64,000 nucleotides of DNA from Bacteroidales bacterium (GTDB taxonomy: Bacteria; Bacteroidota; Bacteroidia; Bacteroidales; F082), in assembly GCA_017553625.1 (NCBI GenBank), contig JAFZKP010000052.1, positions 1 through 64,000 on the forward strand, given 5' to 3'. Positions 31,580-41,334 of this stretch are shown here, one piece after another (the stretch's first letter is position 1; every line of letters begins with the position of its first letter). Position numbers and translations under genes: made by a program. A model generated the notes under the pieces. It did not search any database and was not told the origin of the DNA. It saw only the letters and a list, made by a program, of their open reading frames with translations.

Positions 31580-33112
31580 ATGTTAGTGAAATCTTATGGT
31601 AGTGCCTTGAACGGCATTGATGCTATTACAGTTACAATTGAGGTCAACATTGACCGTGGTGTGCAGTTTTTTCTTGTCGGATTGCCCGACAGCGCGGTTA
31701 AGGAAAGTCAGCAGCGCATTGAATCTGCATTGAATAACAACGGGTTAAAATATCCGAAGCGTAAAATTACGATAAACATGGCGCCTGCCGACATCCGGAA
31801 GGAAGGCTCGAGTTATGACCTGCCGCTTGCCATCGCGATACTGGCGGCGTCGGAGCAGGTGAGCGTCGACTTGCTTGACAAATACGTCATTATGGGGGAG
31901 CTGTCGCTCGACGGAGGTGTTAACCCGATAAAAGGCGCGTTGCCGATAGCGATAAAAGCGGCGGAAGAAGGTTTCAAGGGCGTGATAGTGCCGAAAGCCA
32001 ACGCCAACGAGGCGGCTGTGGTTGAAGACCTCGAGGTGTACGGGGTCGAGACGATAATGGATGTCATTAACTTTTTCAATGGCTTCCATCATCTGGAGCC
32101 GACGAAATTAAGCCTTGAAGAAGAGGAAAAGGCCGATGTTTATGATTTCGACTTCTCGGATGTGAGAGGGCAGGAGAACATCAAAAGGGCTCTTGAGGTG
32201 GCGGCTGCGGGCTCTCACAACGTGATTCTCATCGGACCTCCTGGGAGCGGTAAGACGATGTTAGCCAAACGTTTACCTACGATTCTGCCCCCGATGACGC
32301 TGAAGGAGGCGTTAGAGACGACGAAGATTCATTCTGTGGTGGGGATGCTCGCGCATAATGTCTCGCTGATGCGGACGCGGCCGTTCAGGAGTCCGCATCA
32401 CACTACGTCGTATGTCGGCTTGGTGGGCGGAGGCACGTATCCGCAGCCTGGCGAGATCTCGCTGGCGCACAACGGAGTGCTTTTCTTGGACGAGCTTCCG
32501 GAGTTTCGTAGGCAGGTGCTTGAGGTGCTGCGTCAGCCGATGGAGGATCGTCTTGTCACCATTGCGCGTGCCAAACAGACGGTGGAGTTTCCGGCGAATT
32601 TCATGCTGGTAGCGGCGATGAACCCTTGCCCGTGTGGCTATTACAACCACCCGACGAAGGAATGCACGTGCAAGCCCGGGCAGGTGGAGACGTATCTCTC
32701 AAGGATTTCGGGACCTTTGCTCGACAGAATAGACCTTCACATCGAGACGTTTCCGTTGTCGTATGAGGAACTGGCACAGAAGAAACCCGGCGAAAACAGT
32801 GCCGATGTGCGCGCAAGGGTGGTGAAAGCGCGCATGGTTCAGGTGCGTCGTTTTGCCGACGTGCCTGGCATTTATTGCAATGCGCAGATGACCGCGAAGA
32901 TGATTCAGAAATATTGTGACTTGGACGACCACTGCGGGCAGTTGCTGAAAAACGCCATGGAGCGTCTGGGACTCTCCGCGCGTGCCCGTGACAGAATCTT
33001 GAAAGTGTCAAGAACGATAGCAGATTTGGCGGGTTCAGAGGACATCAAGCCCGAACATCTCGCAGAAGCGATACAATATCGCAGTTTGGATAGGGATAAT
33101 TGGGGGAAATAA
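31580..33112 (+). CDS. YifB/ComM family Mg-chelatase-like ATPase
   Basis: A 510-residue protein with the family's three parts: N-terminal Lon-like ChlI domain ([34 protein letters not shown]), central AAA+ ATPase with Walker [21 protein letters not shown] at about 219-238 and Walker [11 protein letters not shown], a zinc-like [15 protein letters not shown] loop, and C-terminal ...[20 protein letters not shown]. ComM acts as a bidirectional helicase promoting branch migration during integration of transformed DNA. Confidence 0.93.
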   Translation: MLVKSYGSALNGIDAITVTIEVNIDRGVQFFLVGLPDSAVKESQQRIESALNNNGLKYPKRKITINMAPADIRKEGSSYDLPLAIAILAASEQVSVDLLDKYVIMGELSLDGGVNPIKGALPIAIKAAEEGFKGVIVPKANANEAAVVEDLEVYGVETIMDVINFFNGFHHLEPTKLSLEEEEKADVYDFDFSDVRGQENIKRALEVAAAGSHNVILIGPPGSGKTMLAKRLPTILPPMTLKEALETTKIHSVVGMLAHNVSLMRTRPFRSPHHTTSYVGLVGGGTYPQPGEISLAHNGVLFLDELPEFRRQVLEVLRQPMEDRLVTIARAKQTVEFPANFMLVAAMNPCPCGYYNHPTKECTCKPGQVETYLSRISGPLLDRIDLHIETFPLSYEELAQKKPGENSADVRARVVKARMVQVRRFADVPGIYCNAQMTAKMIQKYCDLDDHCGQLLKNAMERLGLSARARDRILKVSRTIADLAGSEDIKPEHLAEAIQYRSLDRDNWGK

Positions 33113-33157
33113 AAAAAAATATCCTATTATTTTTATGCTATATGTTAGAAAAATATC

Positions 33158-33165
33158 TATCTTTG
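33158..33165 (+). promoter_or_regulatory. -7 box of hicAB
   Basis: TATCTTTG, 22 bases before the HicA ATG at 33188. No good -33 element at the usual spacing. Confidence 0.5.
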
Positions 33166-33187
33166 TAGCGGAATTAAAACTGGATTT

Positions 33188-33373
33188 ATGAAATACTCTG
33201 AAATAGAAAGAAGGCTTAAGAAAGCTGGATGTTATTTTATGTATGATAGTGACCATCCTTATTGGTATAGTCCGATTACTGGAAATATTTTTCCACTAAG
33301 TCATCATAAATCGGAAGAAGCTAAATATGGAACATTAAAAGCTATTAGTAAACAATCTGGTGTTAAACTTTAA
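33188..33373 (+). CDS. hicA: HicA family mRNA interferase toxin
   Basis: A 61-residue protein of the double-stranded-RNA-binding-like fold: MKYSEIERRLKKAGCYFMYD, then YWYSPITGNIFPLSHHK with the active-site His region, and the conserved end YGTLKAISKQSGVKL. HicA cleaves mRNA when free of HicB. The gene precedes hicB by 11 bases, toxin first, as usual for this family. Confidence 0.85.
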   Translation: MKYSEIERRLKKAGCYFMYDSDHPYWYSPITGNIFPLSHHKSEEAKYGTLKAISKQSGVKL

Positions 33374-33384
33374 AAGTATTAATC

Positions 33385-33789
33385 ATGAGAATAACAGCAA
33401 AAATTGAGATTGGCAAGGATTTGACGTATGACATCTATACCGTTGATGAAACTTTGGGCTTTATGTTGTTGGGACAAGGAAACAGTATAACCGAAGCCAA
33501 GAGGGACTTATTAAAAAGCAAAGAAGATATGAGGGCAATATTTAAAAATGAGAACCGCCAATTTGATTTTGACAATCTTGAGTTTGATTATAAGTATGAT
33601 ACAGGGTCGTTTTTAAGATATTCACCGTTTACTCTCACTTGGTTGGCTCATGCTACGGGCATTAACAAGAAACAGTTGAGCCATTACACGACAGGATTAC
33701 GGCATCCAAGTCGCCATACTTTGGAGAAAATTCAGACCGCAATTCTTGGTTTTGTCAAGGATTATCAGCAGGTGGCGTTGGTGGATTGA
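33385..33789 (+). CDS. hicB: HicB family antitoxin with HTH
   Basis: A 134-residue antitoxin. The N-terminal part (MRITAKIEIGKDLTYDIYTV ... GFMLLGQGNSITEAKRDLLK) is the degraded RNase H-like HicB fold that covers the toxin site; the C-terminal part (FTLTWLAHATGINKKQLSHY ... GLRHPSRHTLEKIQTAI) is an HTH of Xre type for autoregulation. Its operator should lie near the -7 box at 33158. Confidence 0.85.
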   Translation: MRITAKIEIGKDLTYDIYTVDETLGFMLLGQGNSITEAKRDLLKSKEDMRAIFKNENRQFDFDNLEFDYKYDTGSFLRYSPFTLTWLAHATGINKKQLSHYTTGLRHPSRHTLEKIQTAILGFVKDYQQVALVD

Positions 33790-33819
33790 ATTTCGAAGAG
33801 TTGCTTAGTATAACTTTGT

Positions 33820-33859
33820 AGTATTTATTTGTTCAAATTGTTTTCGTTGAATAAATACT
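33820..33859. terminator. AT-rich hairpin between convergent genes
   Basis: AGTATTTATT (33820-33829) pairs with AATAAATACT (33850-33859) across a 20-base loop. The position between hicB and the end of the NPCBM-like gene suggests a weak bidirectional terminator; there is no clear long U-tract. Confidence 0.35.
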
Positions 33860-36846
33860 TATTCTACCTTTAAATATTTGATATTCACCAAATTATAACC
33901 GTCAGGCAACGTCTCGCCGCTTGAAAGCTGCATAAGCAGAACCTTGTCGGTTGACTTGATTCCGTCGACGCTTATTGCGCTGTCTTTCATCTTTTGAAGC
34001 TTTTTGTTGTCCTTTTCGGTAGCTACAGCCGCATCGTTCGCCTTGCTTTGGCATTGCGACATGACTTCTCCGCCTTGCAAAATAATGTTGTAGAACTCAT
34101 TGCTCTTGTCGCCGAGTTTTGAAATCTGTCCCGATGCCGCCGTGAAATCAGTGTTCGCACTATTGTAAATCGAGTTGACGGCTTTTTTTATCTCGATAAT
34201 CTCATTGTTTCTGGCAACAAGTTCAGAAATACTCTTTTTCGAGCCGTCTGCGCCAATTATCGAAATGGCTTTGTAGACTTTGCCGTCGCTGCCTTTGAAA
34301 TACGCTTTCGAAATCTTGAGGTTTTTATCTGTATGGGCAATCATCTCGTTGGTTTTTGCCCGCATCTCGGTGATGTCTTCCAGATATTTGTCCACTTGCT
34401 TGTTGCCGCTTTTCTTGCTGGCATCCCATGCAGACAAGTTGTTTTTTACCTTATTATGCTGGTAATCAGAGATAATCTCGACAACTTTCGGTTCAGCCTT
34501 CGGCTCCGGTTTTGCCTCTGTCTTCACCTCAGGCTGCGGTTCCTCAATTTCTTCCTCAATTATTGTAATTGTCTCCACTTTTTCAGGCTCGACATTTTCG
34601 GAAACGGCGGTTTCAACAGCTTCAGCAACGACAGTTTCAACTGCTGCTTTTTCGACAACTTCCGGCTTTACATCAGTTTTGTTTGTCACGATTTTGGTGT
34701 CTTTCAAAGGCTTTTTGTCGAGGGTGATGTCGTAGATGACATATTGTCCCGAGCGCACGGCACCGCATTTCAGCCAGAACATCAGCTGCTCGCATTTGTT
34801 GATAGGCACTGTGAACGTCGTCGGCTTCATGTCGTCGGTAAGCTCGATGTCAGCCACCTGATGCTGGTCGGCGATGACGTATAATGTCACAGGGTCGGCT
34901 TTCTTGTCGCCCCACATTTCCACAAACGGGTCGACGTAAACTGATTTGTTCGCCACCGTGAACGTACAAGTCTCGTATTCTTTATACGGGTTGAATGCCG
35001 CGCACGACGACTGGTGTCCGTCGTCACCGCAGAGGGCGAGGTCCAAGCCTGCCACGTAGGTCGGGGTGAACATCAGGCACAAAGCCCTCGAAAAAGTCAT
35101 GTCTTCCAAGCCGGTCGGCACGTTGGTTTCAAGCATGATGCCCTTGTAAATCCTCGTGCCGTCTTTCATCTGGAAATACTCTTTTTGCGAGCCGCCGTTT
35201 TTGAAGCAGTCGTTGAAGTCGAAATTGGTGAGCGTGCTCAGATAACGTCCAACGAAATGGAAATACGGGTTCTTGCAAAGGTCAATCAAATCGACAGTCT
35301 CAGGGCATTCGGGCTTCTCATGCACGAAAAGATTGTTCGGCACGACTTCGCCTCTGTACAAAACAACGTCGCCGATGCCGAAATACACCTGCTTCGACTG
35401 TCCGGTTCCGGGTTTCTCGAAACGCAAGACCCTGCATTTGTTAAGCGGAAGCTTGAAATGCTGATTCGGCCATGTGGCGTGGATTACGGTGTCGAGGATG
35501 CAATTTTTGTCGGCGTAGACGCGAATTCTGTCGTCGTCGAGGACGCGGTGCTTGGTGAGACATCCCGCCGTGAATGTCACCCAGTCGAACTCGCCGGCTA
35601 TGTCGAAATATGCGAATGCGTTGACGTTGTCGTCAAAAAACGTAGTTCCAGTCGTGAGGATGAATCCTTCGCTGAACTGCTCGCCTCCCATCGAGAAGTG
35701 GTAGTGTTTCGTGGCTCCGTCGAAATATGTGTTTTGATGTTTCGCCACACCTCTCACGCTGTAAGGCGGTATCTTTGAAACCAGCTTACATACGTCTGGC
35801 AGCTTCGAAATCCATTCTTTCGACGGGTTCGCTATACCTGCTTTGGGCACAGTGGTGTCGCCTTCAGGATAGGCGTAGATGTCTACGACACCGTAAACAA
35901 TCTGACCGCCAAACTCATGGTCTTCGTCGATGGCATGGAATGAAAGCTGGTTCACGCCTTTCACGTCAATCACGACCTGCTCGCTGAGGTCGGTCTGCCT
36001 GATGAGCTTCTCGTAAACGATTTTATCGTCAGCCTTGACGGTGAGCCATGCCGTGGAGAGCGAGCTCTGGTTGTCGCGCGGACCGACAATAAACGACACC
36101 TTGTCGTATCTTTTGTTGAGCCAGAAATACACACTTCCGACAGAGCTGCCGATAAGTTGCTGAATCTCATCAAACTGAATGCCGTATTCATATTCTTTTC
36201 TTGTGATACTGATTGAATTAACGGTATTTGTATAGATTTTAAGCTCGGCGTTTTTGTCAATCCTTGCCGCATAAGAGCCTCTGTAATAGTAATTCAGGTT
36301 TTCGATAAGTCTGATTTTTCCTTCAGGAACTTTTGCAAACTGATCCTCGGGTTGAAGCAGTTCTTCTCCCGCTTTATAAACTCTCACATTTCCGAAAGCG
36401 AGGTCTGTATCTCCATGTAAAAGGTTGAATTTCAATTTATTAACTCCTTTAATGTCAAGAGTGAACTCTCTTGGAGCGTCAGGGTTTTTAATGACTTCAT
36501 CCAAGATTGTCTCGCCGTCGCCGGTGACAAGCAAAACGACAGCGCCGTCGATGCCGCCCTGCTGATTCGACGTGCCGACGACGAAATTCATCTTTTCATA
36601 TTCTCCGTTGAGGTCGTAAACAGCATAGCCAGGATTGCCTTCCGCAAGGAGACCATGCTGTCCGGTCGACAAGGTGAAACCGCATTTATAAGGATAATTG
36701 GCAACTGTCAACGGGTTGTCTTTTGACGTGTAAGCGCTGTATCTTCTGTATTCTGAAGCCTGCATCACGTCGTTTAGGAATGCTTGCGCCATGATGTCGC
36801 TTAATGCGAAAAGGCATAATGCTAAGGTAATGATCTGTTTTTTCAT
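33859..36846 (-). CDS. secreted protein with NPCBM-like repeats and C-terminal coiled coil (995 aa)
   Basis: Signal peptide MKKQIITLALCLFALSDIMA. At least four related beta-sandwich units of the NPCBM/DUF-type follow (for example YDLNGEYEKMNFVVGTSNQQ, FWLNKRYDKVSFIVGPRDNQ, FDIAGEFDWVTFTAGC, FNPYKEYETCTFTVANKSVY), each ending in a strand such as GVNKLKFNL or GVNQLSFHA. Around 720-790 lies a Val/Glu/Pro-rich spacer, then a helical, Lys/Asp-rich C-terminus. Likely a cell-surface carbohydrate-binding or structural protein. It shares strand with the TonB receptor 13 bases upstream and may be in its operon. Confidence 0.7.
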   Translation of the reverse strand: MKKQIITLALCLFALSDIMAQAFLNDVMQASEYRRYSAYTSKDNPLTVANYPYKCGFTLSTGQHGLLAEGNPGYAVYDLNGEYEKMNFVVGTSNQQGGIDGAVVLLVTGDGETILDEVIKNPDAPREFTLDIKGVNKLKFNLLHGDTDLAFGNVRVYKAGEELLQPEDQFAKVPEGKIRLIENLNYYYRGSYAARIDKNAELKIYTNTVNSISITRKEYEYGIQFDEIQQLIGSSVGSVYFWLNKRYDKVSFIVGPRDNQSSLSTAWLTVKADDKIVYEKLIRQTDLSEQVVIDVKGVNQLSFHAIDEDHEFGGQIVYGVVDIYAYPEGDTTVPKAGIANPSKEWISKLPDVCKLVSKIPPYSVRGVAKHQNTYFDGATKHYHFSMGGEQFSEGFILTTGTTFFDDNVNAFAYFDIAGEFDWVTFTAGCLTKHRVLDDDRIRVYADKNCILDTVIHATWPNQHFKLPLNKCRVLRFEKPGTGQSKQVYFGIGDVVLYRGEVVPNNLFVHEKPECPETVDLIDLCKNPYFHFVGRYLSTLTNFDFNDCFKNGGSQKEYFQMKDGTRIYKGIMLETNVPTGLEDMTFSRALCLMFTPTYVAGLDLALCGDDGHQSSCAAFNPYKEYETCTFTVANKSVYVDPFVEMWGDKKADPVTLYVIADQHQVADIELTDDMKPTTFTVPINKCEQLMFWLKCGAVRSGQYVIYDITLDKKPLKDTKIVTNKTDVKPEVVEKAAVETVVAEAVETAVSENVEPEKVETITIIEEEIEEPQPEVKTEAKPEPKAEPKVVEIISDYQHNKVKNNLSAWDASKKSGNKQVDKYLEDITEMRAKTNEMIAHTDKNLKISKAYFKGSDGKVYKAISIIGADGSKKSISELVARNNEIIEIKKAVNSIYNSANTDFTAASGQISKLGDKSNEFYNIILQGGEVMSQCQSKANDAAVATEKDNKKLQKMKDSAISVDGIKSTDKVLLMQLSSGETLPDGYNLVNIKYLKVE

Positions 36847-36859
36847 AATGTATTGTTTT

Positions 36860-39385
36860 TTAGAATTCTACTATTAATTTTAGATTTAATTGTCTGTTAG
36901 TCAAATAGTTAGGTACTGCGTACTGAATATTGTAGACATCCGTCACCCACATGTACGAACTGACATTATTCACGCCTAAAAGATTGAAAACTTCAAGGCT
37001 CAGCCAGCAGTTTCTTATGTGTTTCAACGGGTTTCTTGGATTTCTGAACGATGTCTTTTCGCTAATCAGCTGTTTGCTGAATCCCAAATCGACGCGACGA
37101 TACGGTGACATCCTGTTTTTCTGTTGGTAACGCTGGCCTTCCGAAGGACCGAACGGCAATCCTGTTCCGAAAATGAGCTTCAGGTTGACCTTAAATGATG
37201 GAATCATCGGGAGATAATCCTGGAAGAAAATTGCAAAGTTGATGCGCTGGTCGGAAGGGCGGGGAATACCTGAGATGATGGTGTCGCGCACATAGTCAGC
37301 ACCGTTGTTGACATCCGTTTGCGAAAGGATATTGCCTTGAGCGTCAATGAAATACTGGATATTTTCGGCTGTCTTCATGATTGACATTGAAGCCCAACTC
37401 TCGATGCCTTTCACAAATTCACCGTTGATTTTCATGTCAAGACCATAGGCATGACCGGTCGCTTTCTGGTCGGCGTAGTATCTGATTCTTATATTATCGA
37501 CCTCGTAAGGGATGATGTCTTTGAGATATTTGTAATAAATCTCCGATGTCAGCACAAACGGGCGGTCCCAAGCCTTGAACTTGTATTCGTGACCGAGGAC
37601 TACCTGATACGACTTCTGTACAGAGGCTTTGTCTTTGTCGACCAGACTGCCGTCGAACATTCGCAATTCCCTGTAAAATGGCGGTTGCACATACACTCCG
37701 CCCGACAGCCTGAATGTCATGTTCGGGTGTTTTTCGGGCTTGAAAGCTATTCCGGCTCGCGGACTGATGTTGACGGAGCCGTTGTAACCCCAATAATTCG
37801 CTCTTAAACCCGCAGTCAAAACCCAGATGTTGCCTTTCTCGTTTTCAAACTGCCATGAATTTTGTAAATATCCGTCTAAATTATTGACCACCAACTCGTT
37901 ATGACCTTTTGCGACGTTTTTAAGCTCCAATGGTGTTTGCATCGGATTATTCGGGTTCAGGATGGAATCGATGGTGTGAGGTTGGGTGTAACCCGCCGAA
38001 TCGACCATGTCCCACTCGTTGATGATGTCGTCGAAGAGCTGATGTTGGTAACGGAGACCCCATTTCAAGGTGTTGTCATTGTAGGTGTAGGCACCTTTGT
38101 GGTCGAGGTTGAAGACGCGTGAGTAAAATGAGTTTCTCGCATGTTCGATATATGTTCCAACTCCTTGATTAGCAATAACATCGCCTTGCTCTTCGCTCCC
38201 AGGATTCGTTTCAAGGAGTCCAATCCAATATTGCCCTTGGATGTCGTACGTCTCTGATTCCACTGCTGAATATGCCGAGCCGATGAGTTTGAGGTTTAAG
38301 TCTTCATTTGGGCTGAAATTCAATGAGATAGCGCCAAGTCCTGTCGTGTATTTGCTCAGTTCCTGCCCGTCGAAATAGATTTTCAGGCGGTAAGAAGCCT
38401 GAAGGTTTCCGAAGTCGGTCTCGCGTGTCGTCGGGACCATCAGATAGCTGTTTCTTGAATAGTATCCGAGGGCTGTTATCTCGAGTCGCGCCGACACATT
38501 ATATGTCAAAAGTCCTTGAACGTCGGTGAAGTTAGGCTTGTAGTCGCCTTTTGTGTCCATGTTTCCAAGGAGATACTGGGTGTTTTTGTAGCGTGCTCCG
38601 ATGAGATAGCTCATTCTGCCTTTTGCGGCGCGTCCTTCGGCGTGAGCCTCGGCACCTAACAGGCTGAGTGTCAATGAGCCCGCAGTTATCGTGGGCTTTT
38701 TGTAAGTGATGTCGAGCACTGATGAGAGCTTGTCGCCGTATTCCGTTGAGAATCCGCCCGCCGAGAAGTCGATGTTGGAGACGAGACGCGAGTTGATGAA
38801 GCTGAGACCTTCCTGTTGTCCCGAGCCCACCAGAAACGGTTTGTAAATCTCTATTCCGTTAACGTAGATGAGGTTTTCATCGAAGTTGCCGCCGCGCACG
38901 TTATATTGTGAGCTGAGTTCGTTGGTGGAGCTCACTCCCGCGAGTGTTTTCACCATGTCTTCCACTCCGCCTGCGCCCGCTGTGGGGAGCAGCACCGTCT
39001 CGCGTGCGTCGAGTCTCGAAATCGTCGAGGTTTTTATGGCTTGGTCGTGAACGACGGTCTCGGGCAGCATCGTGGAACTGACGTTCATCACGACGTCATG
39101 TTTGCGTTTCTCGCCGTTTTTCAGCTTCACTTCGAGCCTCACTTCTTCATATCCGATGAAGGAGTACACTATATTAATTAAGGTGTCGGAAGGCAGGGCG
39201 AGGTTATAGCTGCCGCGCGAGTCGGAGACGACGCCGTATGGTGTGTTTTGAACCGCCACATTGACGAATTCGATGGCTTTGCCGCTGTCGTCGGTGATTT
39301 TTCCATACAAAACGCCTTCATTCTTTTGCGCGAAGACAAAAGAGGGGAGGAGTAATAATATGAAAACCAACCACTTATGCTTCAT
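36860..39385 (-). CDS. TonB-dependent outer-membrane receptor
   Basis: An 841-residue receptor. After the signal peptide (MKHKWLVFILLLLPSFVFAQ) comes a carboxypeptidase-like regulatory domain (LYGKITDDSGKAIEFVNVAV, residues about 25-105), a plug (ETVLLPTAGAGGVEDMVKTL, YNVRGGNFDENLIYVNGIEI) and a 22-strand-type barrel ending in QLNLKLIVEF. No SusD gene follows; the next gene is the NPCBM-like protein. Substrate unknown. Confidence 0.93.
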   Translation of the reverse strand: MKHKWLVFILLLLPSFVFAQKNEGVLYGKITDDSGKAIEFVNVAVQNTPYGVVSDSRGSYNLALPSDTLINIVYSFIGYEEVRLEVKLKNGEKRKHDVVMNVSSTMLPETVVHDQAIKTSTISRLDARETVLLPTAGAGGVEDMVKTLAGVSSTNELSSQYNVRGGNFDENLIYVNGIEIYKPFLVGSGQQEGLSFINSRLVSNIDFSAGGFSTEYGDKLSSVLDITYKKPTITAGSLTLSLLGAEAHAEGRAAKGRMSYLIGARYKNTQYLLGNMDTKGDYKPNFTDVQGLLTYNVSARLEITALGYYSRNSYLMVPTTRETDFGNLQASYRLKIYFDGQELSKYTTGLGAISLNFSPNEDLNLKLIGSAYSAVESETYDIQGQYWIGLLETNPGSEEQGDVIANQGVGTYIEHARNSFYSRVFNLDHKGAYTYNDNTLKWGLRYQHQLFDDIINEWDMVDSAGYTQPHTIDSILNPNNPMQTPLELKNVAKGHNELVVNNLDGYLQNSWQFENEKGNIWVLTAGLRANYWGYNGSVNISPRAGIAFKPEKHPNMTFRLSGGVYVQPPFYRELRMFDGSLVDKDKASVQKSYQVVLGHEYKFKAWDRPFVLTSEIYYKYLKDIIPYEVDNIRIRYYADQKATGHAYGLDMKINGEFVKGIESWASMSIMKTAENIQYFIDAQGNILSQTDVNNGADYVRDTIISGIPRPSDQRINFAIFFQDYLPMIPSFKVNLKLIFGTGLPFGPSEGQRYQQKNRMSPYRRVDLGFSKQLISEKTSFRNPRNPLKHIRNCWLSLEVFNLLGVNNVSSYMWVTDVYNIQYAVPNYLTNRQLNLKLIVEF

Positions 39386-39392
39386 GTTGCCT

Positions 39393-39420
39393 TGTCATTC
39401 CGAACGCACTGAGGAATCTC
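39393..39420 (+). repeat. half REP-like repeat
   Basis: TTGTCATTCCGAACGCACTG then AGGAATCTC is one arm of the Bacteroidota TGTCATTTCGA-type repeat, in the leader of the TonB receptor gene. No matching second arm is found. Confidence 0.4.
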
Positions 39421-39466
39421 ATTCTATTAAAACGCAAACAATTTTAAATTAGTACGCTGTTAACAA

Positions 39467-39495
39467 AAAAAAGCCGCCTTTATGCAGACGGCTTC
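39467..39495 (-). terminator. intrinsic terminator of rpmB
   Basis: AAGCCGTCTGCATAAAGGCGGCTT followed by a run of T on the minus strand, 20 bases after the rpmB stop. Confidence 0.75.
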
Positions 39496-39514
39496 TTTTT
39501 ATTATAGTCATATC

Positions 39515-39757
39515 TTACCAGCGGTTGAGATTACCATCTTTCGCTGCGTCAACCATTGCCTGATAAACGCCCTTCTTGTCGATGGTGCGCAAACCTGCTG
39601 CAGAAACCTTCAAAACCACCCATTCATCCCACTCTGGAACATAGAATCTCTTGATTTTCAAGTTAGGTTGGAATGTTCTCTTGGTCTTTTTGTTTGAGTG
39701 TGAAACGTTGTTTCCACTGATGACCTTCTTACCTGTAATCTGACAAATTCTTGACAT
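39515..39757 (-). CDS. rpmB: 50S ribosomal protein L28
   Basis: An 80-residue basic protein beginning MSRICQITGKKVISGNNVSH, with the conserved HSNKKTKRTFQPNLKIKRFY and the C-terminal LKVSAAGLRTIDKKGVYQAM. Length and motifs are typical of bacterial L28 of the non-zinc type found in Bacteroidota. Monocistronic here, with its own promoter and terminator; rpmG is not adjacent. Confidence 0.96.
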   Translation of the reverse strand: MSRICQITGKKVISGNNVSHSNKKTKRTFQPNLKIKRFYVPEWDEWVVLKVSAAGLRTIDKKGVYQAMVDAAKDGNLNRW

Positions 39758-39803
39758 TTTTCTATTATTTTATTGTTCTTATTTTCTTTTACGAAACGGA
39801 GTG

Positions 39804-39833
39804 CAAAAATACTACTTTTTTTTACTCGCCCAA
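39804..39833 (-). promoter_or_regulatory. rpmB promoter
   Basis: TATTTTTG (39804-39811) and TTG (39831-39833) on the minus strand with a 19-base spacer, about 45 bases before the rpmB ATG. Confidence 0.65.
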
Positions 39834-39873
39834 CATTTTTATAAAAAATTTTTTAATGAAAAAAACTTTTTTT

Positions 39874-39881
39874 TATTTTTG
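39874..39881 (+). promoter_or_regulatory. -7 box of the DegT aminotransferase gene
   Basis: TATTTTTG ending 19 bases before the ATG at 39901. It supports this start and rules out the upstream in-frame ATGs (from 39751). Confidence 0.55.
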
Positions 39882-39900
39882 CATCTTTAAAATTAAAACT

Positions 39901-41025
39901 ATGATGAAGATTCCAATGGTTGACCTCGTTGGTCAATACAACAAAATCAAAGCTGAGGTGGACGCTTCCATTCAGCAGATTCTTTCGACTGGCGGTTTTA
40001 TCGGCGGTCCTTTCGTACAGAAATTTCAAGAAGACTTACAGGAATATCTCAATGTGAAGCATGTGATTCCTTGCGCCAACGGCACCGACGCTTTGCAGGT
40101 TGCCATGATGGGACTTGGCTTGAAGCCCGGCGATGAGGTCATCACCACGTCGTTCACCTTCATCGCCACAGCTGAAGTGGTCGCTTTGCTGCGTCTCACT
40201 CCGGTTGTCGTGGATGTCGACATGGAAACCTATTGCATTGACCCAGAGGCGGTTGAGAAGGCTATCACACCTCGCACAAAGGCGATAGTGCCTGTGCATC
40301 TGTTCGGACAGTGCGCCAACATGGACGCAATCATGGACATCGCAAAACGTCATAACTTGTATGTCGTAGAGGACAACGCCCAGGCTATCGGCGCTCATTA
40401 CACCTTCAAGGACGGCACCGTGAAGAAGTCGGGAACGATAGGCAACATCGGCTGCACCTCGTTCTTCCCTTCAAAGAACCTCGGATGCTATGGCGACGGA
40501 GGCGCTATCTTCACCAACGACGATGCTCTTGCCGACATGATGCGCGTGGTGGTGAACCACGGCATGAAAGTGCGCTATTATCATGATTATATTGGTGTCA
40601 ACTCACGCCTCGACGCTATTCAGGCTGCTGTGCTCGACATCAAGCTGAAACATCTCGACGAATACATCAAGGCACGTCAGTATGCGGCAGCATATTACGA
40701 CAAGGCATTCGCACAGACTGATAAAATCGTGACGCCAAAGACGGCATCGTTCACCGACCACGTCTATCATCAGTATGTGGTGGTTTTGAAGGACCTCGAC
40801 CGTGCCAAGGTGATGGAGCATTTGCAGTCGAAAGGCATCGCATGCGCCATCTATTACCCAGTTGCGCTTCACATGCAGAAGGCCTACGCCGACCCGCGCT
40901 ACAAGAAAGGCGACTTCCCGGTCTGCGAATACCTTTGCGACCACGTGATGGCATTGCCAATTCACACAGAGTTCACCGACGAGCAGCTGAAATATGTGAC
41001 TGACGCGGTGCTGGAGATGTGCTAA
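39901..41025 (+). CDS. DegT/DnrJ/EryC1/StrS family sugar aminotransferase
   Basis: A 374-residue PLP enzyme. MMKIPMVDLVGQYNKIKAEV begins the family pattern; IPCANGTDALQVAMMGLGL binds PLP phosphate, D158 in VVEDNAQAIGA contacts the ring nitrogen, and K192 in TSFFPSKNLGCYGDGGA is the Schiff-base lysine. It transfers an amino group from glutamate to a keto-sugar nucleotide for surface polysaccharides. No other sugar genes adjoin. The last 30 bases, including the stop, are repeated at 41592-41621. Confidence 0.92.
   Translation: MMKIPMVDLVGQYNKIKAEVDASIQQILSTGGFIGGPFVQKFQEDLQEYLNVKHVIPCANGTDALQVAMMGLGLKPGDEVITTSFTFIATAEVVALLRLTPVVVDVDMETYCIDPEAVEKAITPRTKAIVPVHLFGQCANMDAIMDIAKRHNLYVVEDNAQAIGAHYTFKDGTVKKSGTIGNIGCTSFFPSKNLGCYGDGGAIFTNDDALADMMRVVVNHGMKVRYYHDYIGVNSRLDAIQAAVLDIKLKHLDEYIKARQYAAAYYDKAFAQTDKIVTPKTASFTDHVYHQYVVVLKDLDRAKVMEHLQSKGIACAIYYPVALHMQKAYADPRYKKGDFPVCEYLCDHVMALPIHTEFTDEQLKYVTDAVLEMC
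40996..41025 (+). repeat. direct repeat, copy A (native 3' end of the DegT gene)
   Basis: GTGACTGACGCGGTGCTGGA continuing through GATGTGCTAA. It matches 41592-41621 at 28 of 30 positions. Confidence 0.85.
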
Positions 41026-41028
41026 ATT

Positions 41029-41334
41029 ATGACACAAAAAACTCTCATATCGCAGCTTTCGCCCCATCTTTTTTGGGACATCGACATCAACGATTTTGAT
41101 GCCGAGCGCAACTCTGCGCAGTTGATTCAGAGGGTTTTGGAGTGTGGCGAACTTGAAGATTGGAGACTGATTAACCGTTTTTATGGATTAGAGCGTATTG
41201 TAAGTGATTGTAAATCATTACGAACGCTCAATCCTAAGGCTTTATCGTTTGTTTGTGCTATTTCAGATACGAAAAAAGAGGATTACCGATGCTACACTAT
41301 GAAACAATACACCCAGCAACACTGGAGTTATTGA
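41029..41334 (+). CDS. DUF6922-type antitoxin-like protein
   Basis: A 101-residue protein with the family words LISQLSPHLFWDIDINDFDA at the start, a middle VLECGELEDWRLINRFYG, and the C-terminal YRCYTMKQYTQQHWSY. Such proteins precede AbiEii-type nucleotidyltransferase genes in Bacteroidota and act as presumed antitoxins. It lies three bases after the DegT stop, between the two copies of the DegT 3' end, and overlaps the broken AbiEii gene. Confidence 0.75.
   Translation: MTQKTLISQLSPHLFWDIDINDFDAERNSAQLIQRVLECGELEDWRLINRFYGLERIVSDCKSLRTLNPKALSFVCAISDTKKEDYRCYTMKQYTQQHWSY

Noticed and set aside
35014..35778. A 254-codon plus-strand frame opposite the NPCBM-like gene
   Set aside because: The sense gene has signal peptide and repeats; the antisense frame shows no motif and no promoter.
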